Assembly: GCA_041395505.1 (NCBI GenBank)
Contig: JAWLAG010000001.1
Location: 1,178,001-1,242,000, forward strand
From: Steroidobacteraceae bacterium
GTDB taxonomy: Bacteria > Pseudomonadota > Gammaproteobacteria > Steroidobacterales > Steroidobacteraceae
DNA: 64,000 nt
Reading direction: 5' to 3'
This document shows positions 18,125 to 26,174 of this stretch, piece after piece (the first letter of the stretch is position 1; the number at the start of each line of letters is the position of its first letter). The notes under the pieces were generated by a model. It was given only the letters and a program-made list of their open reading frames with translations. It was not told the DNA's origin and searched no databases. The translations under genes and the position numbers were made by a program.

Positions 18125-20086
18125 TTAGATTTCAAGCATCTGTTTTGCGGCGCGTTCCCCTTCGTGAGCTGCGCCTTCCCACATTTGATAACCAAGTAGT
18201 TCAGCATGGGCGAACGCGATGCGGCCATGCGGTTTGCGGATGACATCGCTCACGGGCGTACCACCGTCCTTCGGATAATAAAATCCTGGAGGTGTTACAA
18301 CGTATGCGTGGCCCTGTCGGTTCACTGTGACGCCCGCAATGTCGCGGTCCGCATCGAATCCGCCTGCGGCAAACATCTTGGTGAATTGCGCGCGTACCTC
18401 CGCCTCGATGTGGGCGTAACTCATGGAAAACATGCGTAAACGCGCAGTTGCGGCCTGTTTGTCGACCGGGAGGCCAGGAACGCCAAAGGAGTTGTACATC
18501 GTCAGAACCGTGGGCTTTTCTGGGTCGAGCGGCATGGGCTCTTTGCCATCGAGAATCATCTGTCGACGCAACGTCGTGAACCAGCCACCCATGGCATCGC
18601 CAAACCAGCGTACGGACGCTACGCCAAGCTTGTCCATGAATTTCCAGTTACGGAGCGCAACGTTGATAGTAAGAATAGGCGAGTGATAGAACTTCGACAT
18701 CGCTTCGACGTATTTGTCCGGCAGGTCCGAGACCACACGTTTGTTCAGGTGTTGCTGCCCACACATGATCACGCGGTCAGCGGTAGCCTGATGCAGCGTG
18801 CCGCCATTGAGGTAGGTGACGCGCACCTTCTTGGAGTTCTCCGGCGAGCCAAGATGACGTACGTTGACGACCAGCGAATTCAATCGAATTCGCGCCGGTT
18901 GATTGGGCCGATCAAGCGCGTCCCAGTTGATCGGTTTGAAAATTATATCCGAAAGTGATTTAGCATCGCCGAAGACGTCGGGGATCAGGCGATGTACAAA
19001 ATGCCGCAGTGTGCCGGTATTCCCGCCCGGAAAACTTGCGAGGTAGACATAGTCGGTGGGATCGCCGATGCCCAGTTGCCGGTTGTACTGGTTGACGCCT
19101 GGCTGGATGAAATTAAATGCCTGCAACGCGGAGATCGCATCGACTCCAAGGCCGCAACCCATGGCTGCCGCGAATGGATCCAGATAGTGATCGATGAACT
19201 CATTGTCTACGCCCATCTGCGCTTTCATGAATTCCTTGTAGGTCATTGTGTCCAGCCACTGCATCCAGTCGTCGCGCTTGGGTGGTTGCCGGTAGGTTTC
19301 CATCCAGATCAGGTCGTTTTTGGTTTTTTCGTCGATTGGTAGGCCTCGGAACCGATTCGACCACGGATTGACAGCCATAGGGTGGCCATCCATATACCAG
19401 CCCAGATCGGTCTCCTCCCACGCAAGGTGCATCGGCGTGTATACGTCCTTGGGGATCTTCAGGTTCGAGTTCTTTGCTTCCTGCCACTCGAATTCGCTCG
19501 GCAGGCCGAGTTCCCCCCATAGCTCGGAGTACATGCCAATCTTCTTGGCGTCACTGAGCGGCCAAACGCAACCGTTCGATCCCTGGGGTCCCCAAAGGTG
19601 GTAACCGTCTACCTCGAATTCATTTTGTCGCGCTTCGCCGCCAAAAACCGCATGGTTGTCGAAAATCAATACCCGCGCATCGGGTTTGTGCTTTAGATAT
19701 GTATAGGCAGAAGTAACACCTGCAAACCCTGCGCCGACGACAATCAGGTCGAAATGCTCTCCCGTACTCGCTGCACCGCGGATACGGGCATCAAAATCAT
19801 GATTGCGAAACGAATGCGCGGCATTGACCACGGTGTGTGTATTGCCATTCGCACTTGCATAATCACCGACGCCGCCTGGCCCCGTCCAGGACTCGTCCAA
19901 CCCCGTCAGTGAGGTCGCAAAATTCTGTGGAAAACTGTGCGGGCCAGAGCCAGCGGCCTGTGCGGTCGGAATGAGGCCTGGCGCTTTGGCCGTCAACAAA
20001 GCGGCGCCGCTGCCAATCAGAGTTCCACCGACGAAATCGCGTCGCGATATCGATAGCGGACCATGCTTGTTCGTTCTTCTGGCCAT
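18125..20086 (-). CDS. Tat-exported FAD oxidoreductase, spermidine-dehydrogenase-like
   Basis: The 653-residue protein has a twin-arginine signal (SISRRDFVGGTLIGSGAAL), so it is folded with cofactor before export to the periplasm. The FAD-binding Rossmann motif is LIVVGAGFAGVTSAYTYL, followed by VLIFDNHAVFGGEARQNEF. Length, signal and layout match spermidine-dehydrogenase-like (SpdH) flavoproteins; the substrate is inferred only. It starts nine bp after the NTF2-like lipoprotein gene and downstream of a TonB receptor on the same strand, suggesting uptake and periplasmic oxidation of the same compound. GGGAAG precedes the ATG. Confidence 0.85.
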   Translation of the reverse strand: MARRTNKHGPLSISRRDFVGGTLIGSGAALLTAKAPGLIPTAQAAGSGPHSFPQNFATSLTGLDESWTGPGGVGDYASANGNTHTVVNAAHSFRNHDFDARIRGAASTGEHFDLIVVGAGFAGVTSAYTYLKHKPDARVLIFDNHAVFGGEARQNEFEVDGYHLWGPQGSNGCVWPLSDAKKIGMYSELWGELGLPSEFEWQEAKNSNLKIPKDVYTPMHLAWEETDLGWYMDGHPMAVNPWSNRFRGLPIDEKTKNDLIWMETYRQPPKRDDWMQWLDTMTYKEFMKAQMGVDNEFIDHYLDPFAAAMGCGLGVDAISALQAFNFIQPGVNQYNRQLGIGDPTDYVYLASFPGGNTGTLRHFVHRLIPDVFGDAKSLSDIIFKPINWDALDRPNQPARIRLNSLVVNVRHLGSPENSKKVRVTYLNGGTLHQATADRVIMCGQQHLNKRVVSDLPDKYVEAMSKFYHSPILTINVALRNWKFMDKLGVASVRWFGDAMGGWFTTLRRQMILDGKEPMPLDPEKPTVLTMYNSFGVPGLPVDKQAATARLRMFSMSYAHIEAEVRAQFTKMFAAGGFDADRDIAGVTVNRQGHAYVVTPPGFYYPKDGGTPVSDVIRKPHGRIAFAHAELLGYQMWEGAAHEGERAAKQMLEI

Positions 20087-20095
20087 GGGACTTCC

Positions 20096-20656
20096 CTATT
20101 GGCGCGTTAGTTGCGGTTTGTTCGCCATATCGTACTCGCCCAGGACGTACATCTCGCCCTGCGACCACCATTCGCCGTCAATCCGTTCCCAAAGAAACAG
20201 CATTTTGAATGTAAACGGATTCTCGTCGACGCCCGGTGGGAAGCTGACATGAAAATTGACCCAGTCCCATCCTGCATCGCCACTGACGAATGTCGCGTAG
20301 GATTCGATCCTCACGAGTGATCCAATGACCTCCTCGTACACAGGTCGCAACTGTTCACGACCGATCCGGGTCTTGCCTTCGTTGTCCGTCGAGATTGCTG
20401 TCGGTGCATAAAAGCGTGTCAGGATCGGTTCCGGGTCATGATCGCGAAACGCTTGCTCCTTCATATCGTATTTGGCGCGAATGGCTACTTTGAATTCGGC
20501 CAGTTCCCGCTCGTGATCAGTCGTTGCGGTTGTGTCAGCACCTGTGTGTTGAGCGCAGCCAACCAGGCAGCCCTCGAATATCAGAAGGACGCAGATTTTT
20601 GCAAGTGCGCTAGGCCTCAATGTAGTTCTCCCGGTCGTTACGCGAGCGCCGACCAT
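20096..20656 (-). CDS. NTF2/SnoaL-like lipoprotein
   Basis: The 186-residue protein has an N-terminal hydrophobic stretch ending in a lipobox (GCLVGC), so it is probably a lipoprotein. The rest fits the cone-shaped NTF2/ketosteroid-isomerase fold: AIRAKYDMKEQAFRDHDPEP, FYAPTAISTDNEGKTRIG, FVSGDAGWDWVNFHVSF and MLFLWERIDGEWWSQGEMY. Its position between a TonB receptor and an SpdH-like flavoprotein suggests an accessory or isomerase role in that pathway (inference). The only Met start is at 20656. Confidence 0.75.
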   Translation of the reverse strand: MVGARVTTGRTTLRPSALAKICVLLIFEGCLVGCAQHTGADTTATTDHERELAEFKVAIRAKYDMKEQAFRDHDPEPILTRFYAPTAISTDNEGKTRIGREQLRPVYEEVIGSLVRIESYATFVSGDAGWDWVNFHVSFPPGVDENPFTFKMLFLWERIDGEWWSQGEMYVLGEYDMANKPQLTRQ

Positions 20657-20700
20657 TGCGCCCCAGGGTCAATTGCATTCGTGCCGCCAACGGCTGTGCA

Positions 20701-22923
20701 TTACCAGGTATAGCGAAGCGTCAAGCCCCATTGTCGCGGCGGCGCATACACTTGTTCAATGAAGCCAGCGAGGCCGAGGTCGAGGTTGTATAGCAAGTAT
20801 TCTTCATCCGTGACGTTCTTCATCCAGCCGGTGACAGACCAGCTATCCGTTGAATAGCTCAGGCTCAAATTCGCTACACCATAGGATTTCTGCACCGATA
20901 CGGCCGAATTCGTGCCTTCCATGAACTGATCGGCGCTCCAGGCGCCGTCGACCTGGGCGGCAATCTTCCCCGCACCGACGGGCCACGACTTGCGTACGGC
21001 AGCATTCAGGCTAACTGACGGTGCCTGAGGGAATTCGGCATTTGACGTACCCGTTCCTGGGAAAACCGCCGGAACGAATTTGACCTTCGAATCGATGAAC
21101 GATGCACCGAGATTGATGTTCAAGTTTTCCGCCGGTGTCCAGGCCAATTCGAGTTCCCCGCCCGAGGCGGTCGCGTCGGAGTTCGTTACCTGCGGCGTCA
21201 ACCCGGTCAGCGAAAATGCCTGATAGTCCTTGTAGTCGTAGTAAAACGCAGTTGCGCTCAATCGGGCACGACCATTCGCGAATGTGGTCTTGAATCCCAT
21301 CTCGATCGAATTGAGCACTTCTTCCTTGTGCTGAAGTTCGTCGATCGTTACGGCCGCTGCAGCCGTCCAATTGCCGCCCTTGATACCGCGATTCCAGCCC
21401 ACAAACCACAGGGTGTCCTCGTTCGGGTGGTAGTTCAGTTGCAATCGCGCAGCATAGTCGCCGTAGTCAATGGTGGGTAAATTCGAAAATGGGCCGACGG
21501 CCTGAGTGTCTAGATCAAATAGTACGCTACCACTTGGTATGCCTTGGTCTTCCATATTGAAGCTGTACTGCAGGAAGTCGAGTGATTTGTCGTCCTGAGA
21601 CCAGCGCAGTCCCGCGATCAACGTCAACTGGTCGGTGAAGTCGTATTCCATTTGTCCGAATACGGACCAGTTGGTCGAGTCGATATTGATCAATGATTGT
21701 ATGATGCCAAGCGGCGAGCCGGTAATTGTCGCGCCTTCCACAACGTTCTGCGTGTCCGATGAAATATCCAGGTAATACGCGCCGACTTGCCAGCGCGCCT
21801 TGCCCGCATCGCCTGACAGGCGCAATTCCTGAGACCACTGCCCGAAGTCGGCAATTGTCGTGAACGGGAAAAAGCACAGTCCGCCGCAAGCGTCTTCCTG
21901 GTAGAATTTGTCGAGGTTCAAGTAGTTCGAAATGGAGACGAACTGCATTCCGTTGCCGAGCTCGGAATCGACTCTTGCAGTAACACTGGTCACTTTTCGA
22001 TTGAAGAACGGATTCTCGTCGGACGCATGCCGGTGAACGTCATTGGCAAGTGTGCCGCCATCAAATGGCGTATTGCCTGGCAGAGGAACGCCGAGACCGG
22101 TGGCTGGATCGAAGTCCGCAAAACGGACGATGTACATGCCTGTTGGAACGTCATCGTCCTTGGAGTAAGAGACGGACAGATCAATCTTGGTGCGCTCAGT
22201 TGCGTCCATCTGGAGCGATCCGCGCATCGCATAGCCGTTTGCGCCGTTGGAGTCGCGTCCTGCGACCTTTTGATCAGTAAATGGGCTGATGCCGGCTTTC
22301 GTGTAGCCGTCCGATTGTTCCCAGCGACCGGCCAGGCGACCGCGAACCTTGTCGGTGAACGCTCCGCCCACGGCGCCTTCGATGCTGGTGGTACCAAAAT
22401 CTGCAGCAGTTGCCGATAGATACCCATTTGCTTCCGTATCGTCGGCTTTATGTGTTACGTAATGAATCAGACCGCCCGTCGCATTGCGGCCAAACAATGT
22501 TCCCTGCGGGCCGCGCAGGACTTCGACTCGATTCATGTCGAACATCTGCTGTCCGATCGCATTCATGCTCGCGTAGTAGACGTCGTCCACATACACGGCG
22601 ACCGGCGCCTCGAGATTGTCGGTGAAGTTGTTCTGCGATACGCCTCGCAAATTGAAAATCGTAAATGCCGGTGTGAATGACTGCAGCTGCAGCCCGGGCA
22701 CTTGCTGACTGATATCCTGCATGCTGCTGACGCTCATATCGGCGAGAACGTCGGCCGACAGGGCGGTAATCGAAATTCCGACGTCCTGAATATTCTGTTC
22801 GCGTTTCTGGGCAGTAACCGTGATTTCCTCGAGCGCCTGTGCAAAAGCGGGCACTGCCAGTGCTGCAAAGAACGAGATGGCAGTGACGATGAGGCCCTTG
22901 ATCAATCCACGTATCTTTTTCAT
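20701..22923 (-). CDS. TonB-dependent outer-membrane receptor
   Basis: The 740-residue protein has a signal peptide (MKKIRGLIKGLIVTAISFFA...AFA). A plug domain starts ITVTAQKREQNIQDVGISI and includes VEVLRGPQGTLFGRNATGG. A 22-strand barrel follows and ends APPRQWGLTLRYTW, with the terminal aromatic residue needed for Bam insertion. It belongs to the large family used by environmental proteobacteria for sugars, aromatics and lignin-like or steroid compounds; no carboxylate/siderophore plug extension is seen. Substrate is unknown. GAGGGATCAAGA precedes the ATG. It heads an operon with the NTF2-like and SpdH-like genes, divergent from a TetR-family gene. Confidence 0.92.
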   Translation of the reverse strand: MKKIRGLIKGLIVTAISFFAALAVPAFAQALEEITVTAQKREQNIQDVGISITALSADVLADMSVSSMQDISQQVPGLQLQSFTPAFTIFNLRGVSQNNFTDNLEAPVAVYVDDVYYASMNAIGQQMFDMNRVEVLRGPQGTLFGRNATGGLIHYVTHKADDTEANGYLSATAADFGTTSIEGAVGGAFTDKVRGRLAGRWEQSDGYTKAGISPFTDQKVAGRDSNGANGYAMRGSLQMDATERTKIDLSVSYSKDDDVPTGMYIVRFADFDPATGLGVPLPGNTPFDGGTLANDVHRHASDENPFFNRKVTSVTARVDSELGNGMQFVSISNYLNLDKFYQEDACGGLCFFPFTTIADFGQWSQELRLSGDAGKARWQVGAYYLDISSDTQNVVEGATITGSPLGIIQSLINIDSTNWSVFGQMEYDFTDQLTLIAGLRWSQDDKSLDFLQYSFNMEDQGIPSGSVLFDLDTQAVGPFSNLPTIDYGDYAARLQLNYHPNEDTLWFVGWNRGIKGGNWTAAAAVTIDELQHKEEVLNSIEMGFKTTFANGRARLSATAFYYDYKDYQAFSLTGLTPQVTNSDATASGGELELAWTPAENLNINLGASFIDSKVKFVPAVFPGTGTSNAEFPQAPSVSLNAAVRKSWPVGAGKIAAQVDGAWSADQFMEGTNSAVSVQKSYGVANLSLSYSTDSWSVTGWMKNVTDEEYLLYNLDLGLAGFIEQVYAPPRQWGLTLRYTW

Positions 22924-22962
22924 TCTTGATCCCTCTGTGCGAGCACAACCCGCAGAAAAATC

Positions 22963-23003
22963 TTAGTACAGTCGCGCGATATATTCTAGTAATATCGTAC
23001 TAA
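22963..23003. promoter_or_regulatory. Candidate operator between TonB receptor and TetR-family gene
   Basis: Two nested inverted repeats occupy the 103-bp divergent gap. TTAGTAC (22963-22969) faces GTACTAA (22997-23003), and CGATAT (22977-22982) faces ATATCG (22992-22997). TetR proteins commonly repress such divergent neighbours. Which repeat is the binding site cannot be decided by eye. Confidence 0.45.
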
Positions 23004-23026
23004 TTGCAGATCGTCGCAATCCGGGG

Positions 23027-23728
23027 GTGTCTAACGGTATGAATCAGAAGGATTTGCGGACAGAAGCACGCAAGAAAAAGGATTCGCAACCGTTAGCCAC
23101 GGGGTTGAAATCCGGAACGGCCATCCAGAATCGTGGCAAGGCACAGGCGCGGAAAATTCTCGCGGAAGCGCGGCGGCTACTTATCAACGCGGGCTTTGCA
23201 GGTCTGTCGCTGCGCAAGATCGCGAAGAATCTCAACATCAGCCTCGGCAATCTGACCTATTACTTTCCCAGCAAGGATGCCCTGATGCGCGCGCTGATTT
23301 CGGATCTGCTCGATGCCTACCACCAGGCCATGGTCTCGGAACAATCGCGGTTTCCAGGCAATCCCCATGCGCGCTTTCGCGCATACATCGACTACCTTAT
23401 ATCCGACTGCCAGAATTCGGACACCCGTGCGCTGTTTTTTCAGATATGGGGTCTGGCAAGGAACACCAAGATTGTCCGCGACCTGCGGAACGAAATGTAC
23501 GCGCGTTTTCGCGCAGATGTCAGGCCGCTGATAGAACCACTGCTGCCCGGCGCAAGTAGAAGTGGTATCGACTACCGCGTCGGCGTGCTTGCGGCAATGA
23601 TTGAAGGGTTGCACGTCATTTACGATCTAGACGAAAACGTATTGCAATTGCCAGCTGATTTCGCCAAGCGTTTTCGCGATGCCGCGTGCCAACTCATTGC
23701 GCCAAACGACAATCCGGGTACGACTTAG
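23027..23728 (+). CDS. TetR/AcrR-family transcriptional regulator
   Basis: The 233-residue protein has a lysine/arginine-rich lead of about 40 residues and then the TetR helix-turn-helix: ARRLLINAGFAGLSLRKIAK, NISLGNLTYYFPSKDALM. The C-terminal ligand domain has a conserved FFQIWGLARN helix and AAMIEGLHVIYDLD. Start could be GTG 23027 or ATG 23039, four codons apart. Divergent placement across an inverted-repeat gap suggests that it controls the TonB receptor operon and itself, with ligand from the same pathway (inference). Confidence 0.88.
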   Translation: MSNGMNQKDLRTEARKKKDSQPLATGLKSGTAIQNRGKAQARKILAEARRLLINAGFAGLSLRKIAKNLNISLGNLTYYFPSKDALMRALISDLLDAYHQAMVSEQSRFPGNPHARFRAYIDYLISDCQNSDTRALFFQIWGLARNTKIVRDLRNEMYARFRADVRPLIEPLLPGASRSGIDYRVGVLAAMIEGLHVIYDLDENVLQLPADFAKRFRDAACQLIAPNDNPGTT

Positions 23729-23794
23729 CCTGATCCGGGCGGTCGAAATACATCAGATTTGACCGGCAGCGGGTAGGTTGATCCAATACCTGCC

Positions 23795-25639
23795 ATGAAA
23801 AACAAATATTCTCGTCGCGACGTTCTGATCGGGTTCGCAGCCAGCGCGGCACTCGCGCAGGTTGCGAGAGCCGCAGCTGCGGCGGACTCGCCCGCGGACG
23901 AATCTGCCAGAGACGTACTGGACGCGCTCGCATGGGAGCTGCTCGAACTCGATCCTACCCAGGCCACGGCGCTCGGAGTCGACACGGGTGTACACGCCGC
24001 GCTGCGCGGCCGGCTTGACGACCGTTCGGCAGAGGGCGTTGCGCGTCAGCGCCGATTCCTTGTCGATGGGCTTCGCCGTATCGAGCGCGTGCAGCGCGAC
24101 AATCTCGATGTTCCGACGCGTGTCAGTCTTGAGGTGGTTGCGAGTGCGTTTGGTACGGCGCTGGAGGGCATGTCGCTGCCTTACGGCGTCGCGACAATCG
24201 GCAGCTGGCGCAATACGCCTTACAACGTCATCCAGAATGTCGGCGGTTATCTCGATTTACCTCAATTGCTCGAGGGCGACCAGCCGGTTCAGGACGCCGC
24301 CGACGCCGACGCCTATCTCGCGCGACTCAATGCCTATCCAGCGCAGCTCGACGGCGAGCTGGGCCGGATGAAATCGGCACGGTTGCGCGGGCTCGTCCCT
24401 CCGGACTTCCTCCTCGACAAGACGATCGTTGCGCTCTCGAAGAGCATCAAGGACGCTGCGCTACCCGACGGTCCACTGATTGGTCCCCTGGCCAGAAAGA
24501 TCAATGATGCCAAACCTCCAGTCACGGGTCCGTGGGTTCAACGTGCCACGGCATTGGTCAAAGGGCGCGTCCTCCCGGCGCTCGAGCGGCAGCTCGAGGA
24601 AATCAAGCGGCAGCGCCAGCGCGCAACCTCCGATGCGGGGCTCCTGAAGCGACCTCAGGGTCCGGAATGGTACGCCTGGGGGCTACGCGCGAGTACCACG
24701 ACGACGCGCTCGCCCGCTGACCTGCACGCCATGGGCGTGACGCAGCTTGCCGAACTGCAGGCGCGCATGGACGGCATTCTCGTTTCGCTGGGTCTCAGGC
24801 AAGGATCCGTAGCCGAGCGCTTGATCGAGCTGCAACGACGCCCCGAATATACGTTCCCGGCAAACGATCAGGGCAGGGCACAAATCGTTGCCTACATGCA
24901 ATCGAAGCTTGACGCGATTCGGCCGCGCCTCCCCCAGGCATTCCGCCAGCTCGCACGTGGCAACCTGGAGATCAAACGATTGCCGCTTGCTGCCGAACCG
25001 GGCGCACCAGCGGCCTATGGTGGTCCCGGATCGATCGACGGCCGGGTGCCCGGCAAGGTCTGGGTCAATCTGGGCGATCCTTCGATACACAACAAGGTCA
25101 CCATTCCCGATCTCATGTTTCACGAAGGCATTCCGGGCCATGTATGGCAGGGAGAGTATGCGCAGCAGTTACCGCTGATACGGTCGATACTGGCATTCAA
25201 TGCGTATTCCGAGGGGTGGGCGTTGTACTCGGAGCAGCTCGCCGACGAACTCGGAATGTACGACGATGATCCAGCAGGTCGGCTCGGATTGTTGATGGGG
25301 CTGTCGTGGCGGGCGGTGCGATTGGTCGTGGATACGGGTCTGCACGCGCTGGGATGGACGCGGGAGCGAGCGCTCGGAGAATTTGTTGCCGCCACTGGTC
25401 TGCCGCGCAGCAATGCCGAGAGCGAAATCGATCGGTATTGTTCCTGGCCTGGCCAGGCTTGCGGCTACAAGGTGGGCCAGACCGAGATACTCGCGCTTCG
25501 CGAGCGCGCCCGGACAGAGCTGGGTAAGATGTTCGATCTGCGTGATTTCAATCAGGCGGTGGTCGGAGGCGGGAACGTGCCGCTCGATGTTCTCGCAGCG
25601 ATCGTCGGTCGATACATCGACGGGGCGCGGTCAGCGTAA
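23795..25639 (+). CDS. DUF885 protein, Tat-like signal (probable metallopeptidase-like)
   Basis: The 614-residue protein starts MKNKYSRRDVLIGFAASAAL, a twin-arginine-type signal. The body is the mostly helical DUF885 fold with the H-E-x-x-x-G-H variant motif in MFHEGIPGHVWQGEY and a distal glutamate in YSEGWALYSEQLADELGMY, as in zinc metallopeptidases of this clan. Known relatives are poorly characterised; hydrolysis of small peptides or related bonds is plausible. The C-terminus (CSWPGQACGYKVGQ) is a conserved substrate-side block. It ends 34 bp before a convergent small secreted-protein gene. Confidence 0.87.
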   Translation: MKNKYSRRDVLIGFAASAALAQVARAAAAADSPADESARDVLDALAWELLELDPTQATALGVDTGVHAALRGRLDDRSAEGVARQRRFLVDGLRRIERVQRDNLDVPTRVSLEVVASAFGTALEGMSLPYGVATIGSWRNTPYNVIQNVGGYLDLPQLLEGDQPVQDAADADAYLARLNAYPAQLDGELGRMKSARLRGLVPPDFLLDKTIVALSKSIKDAALPDGPLIGPLARKINDAKPPVTGPWVQRATALVKGRVLPALERQLEEIKRQRQRATSDAGLLKRPQGPEWYAWGLRASTTTTRSPADLHAMGVTQLAELQARMDGILVSLGLRQGSVAERLIELQRRPEYTFPANDQGRAQIVAYMQSKLDAIRPRLPQAFRQLARGNLEIKRLPLAAEPGAPAAYGGPGSIDGRVPGKVWVNLGDPSIHNKVTIPDLMFHEGIPGHVWQGEYAQQLPLIRSILAFNAYSEGWALYSEQLADELGMYDDDPAGRLGLLMGLSWRAVRLVVDTGLHALGWTRERALGEFVAATGLPRSNAESEIDRYCSWPGQACGYKVGQTEILALRERARTELGKMFDLRDFNQAVVGGGNVPLDVLAAIVGRYIDGARSA

Positions 25640-25673
25640 CTTGCTTGGCATTGAGGTCGCCATCAACGGCGAT

Positions 25674-26060
25674 CTATCGAAACCACTGGCAGAGGCCGAA
25701 TGTGCGGCTCTCGCCACGCTCCTTCGCACGCGAGTGCATCTGCTCCTGGTGCTCGAGCCGATACGCCACGCGCTCTTCCACGGTTTTCATCGATGCAAGG
25801 CGTTTGCGAAACTCTGCGCGCTCGGCGTCGGTCATCAAGTCGCGCGCATAAATGCGGTCCTGATCTCTGACCTGGTCCCGGTCGGGAGCCGGCATCTGGG
25901 TGGCGGGGTTTCGTGGTCCGGGTCCGGAGCCCTGTTTCGGACCCTTGTCTTGACCAATTGCTACAGCGCTCAGTAGCGCGCCGGCAACCGCGGTCGCGAA
26001 AATAATCCTTTTTGCGTGAATGACATATCTCCAACAAACAAGTGCGGAGATCATCTGCAT
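25674..26060 (-). CDS. Small secreted protein, charged, unknown function
   Basis: The frame reads a signal peptide (AKRIIFATAVAGALLSAVAI) and a Pro/Gln-rich stretch (PKQGSGPGPRNPATQMPAPD). The conserved-looking helical tail is LMTDAERAEFRKRLASMKTV...RLEHQEQMHSRAKERG, seen in many proteobacterial exported proteins. The start is unclear. ATG 26060 adds 14 residues before the signal core and has no ribosome site. GGAG precedes an ATG that is out of frame. An ATT codon (in frame, just after GGAGATATGTC) would fit the signal best. The C-terminal FGLCQWFR is unlike relatives, so the end may be altered. Confidence 0.55.
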   Translation of the reverse strand: MQMISALVCWRYVIHAKRIIFATAVAGALLSAVAIGQDKGPKQGSGPGPRNPATQMPAPDRDQVRDQDRIYARDLMTDAERAEFRKRLASMKTVEERVAYRLEHQEQMHSRAKERGESRTFGLCQWFR

Positions 26061-26174
26061 TGGGCGCCGCCAGGGGAATTCGCGTCAATACCTATGGCGG
26101 GTTGTGGTAGCCGCAAGCATCGCGGTGCCTGACGCGACGGCTCCTACTGCGCCAAACCGGAGGTTATCGGCGAA

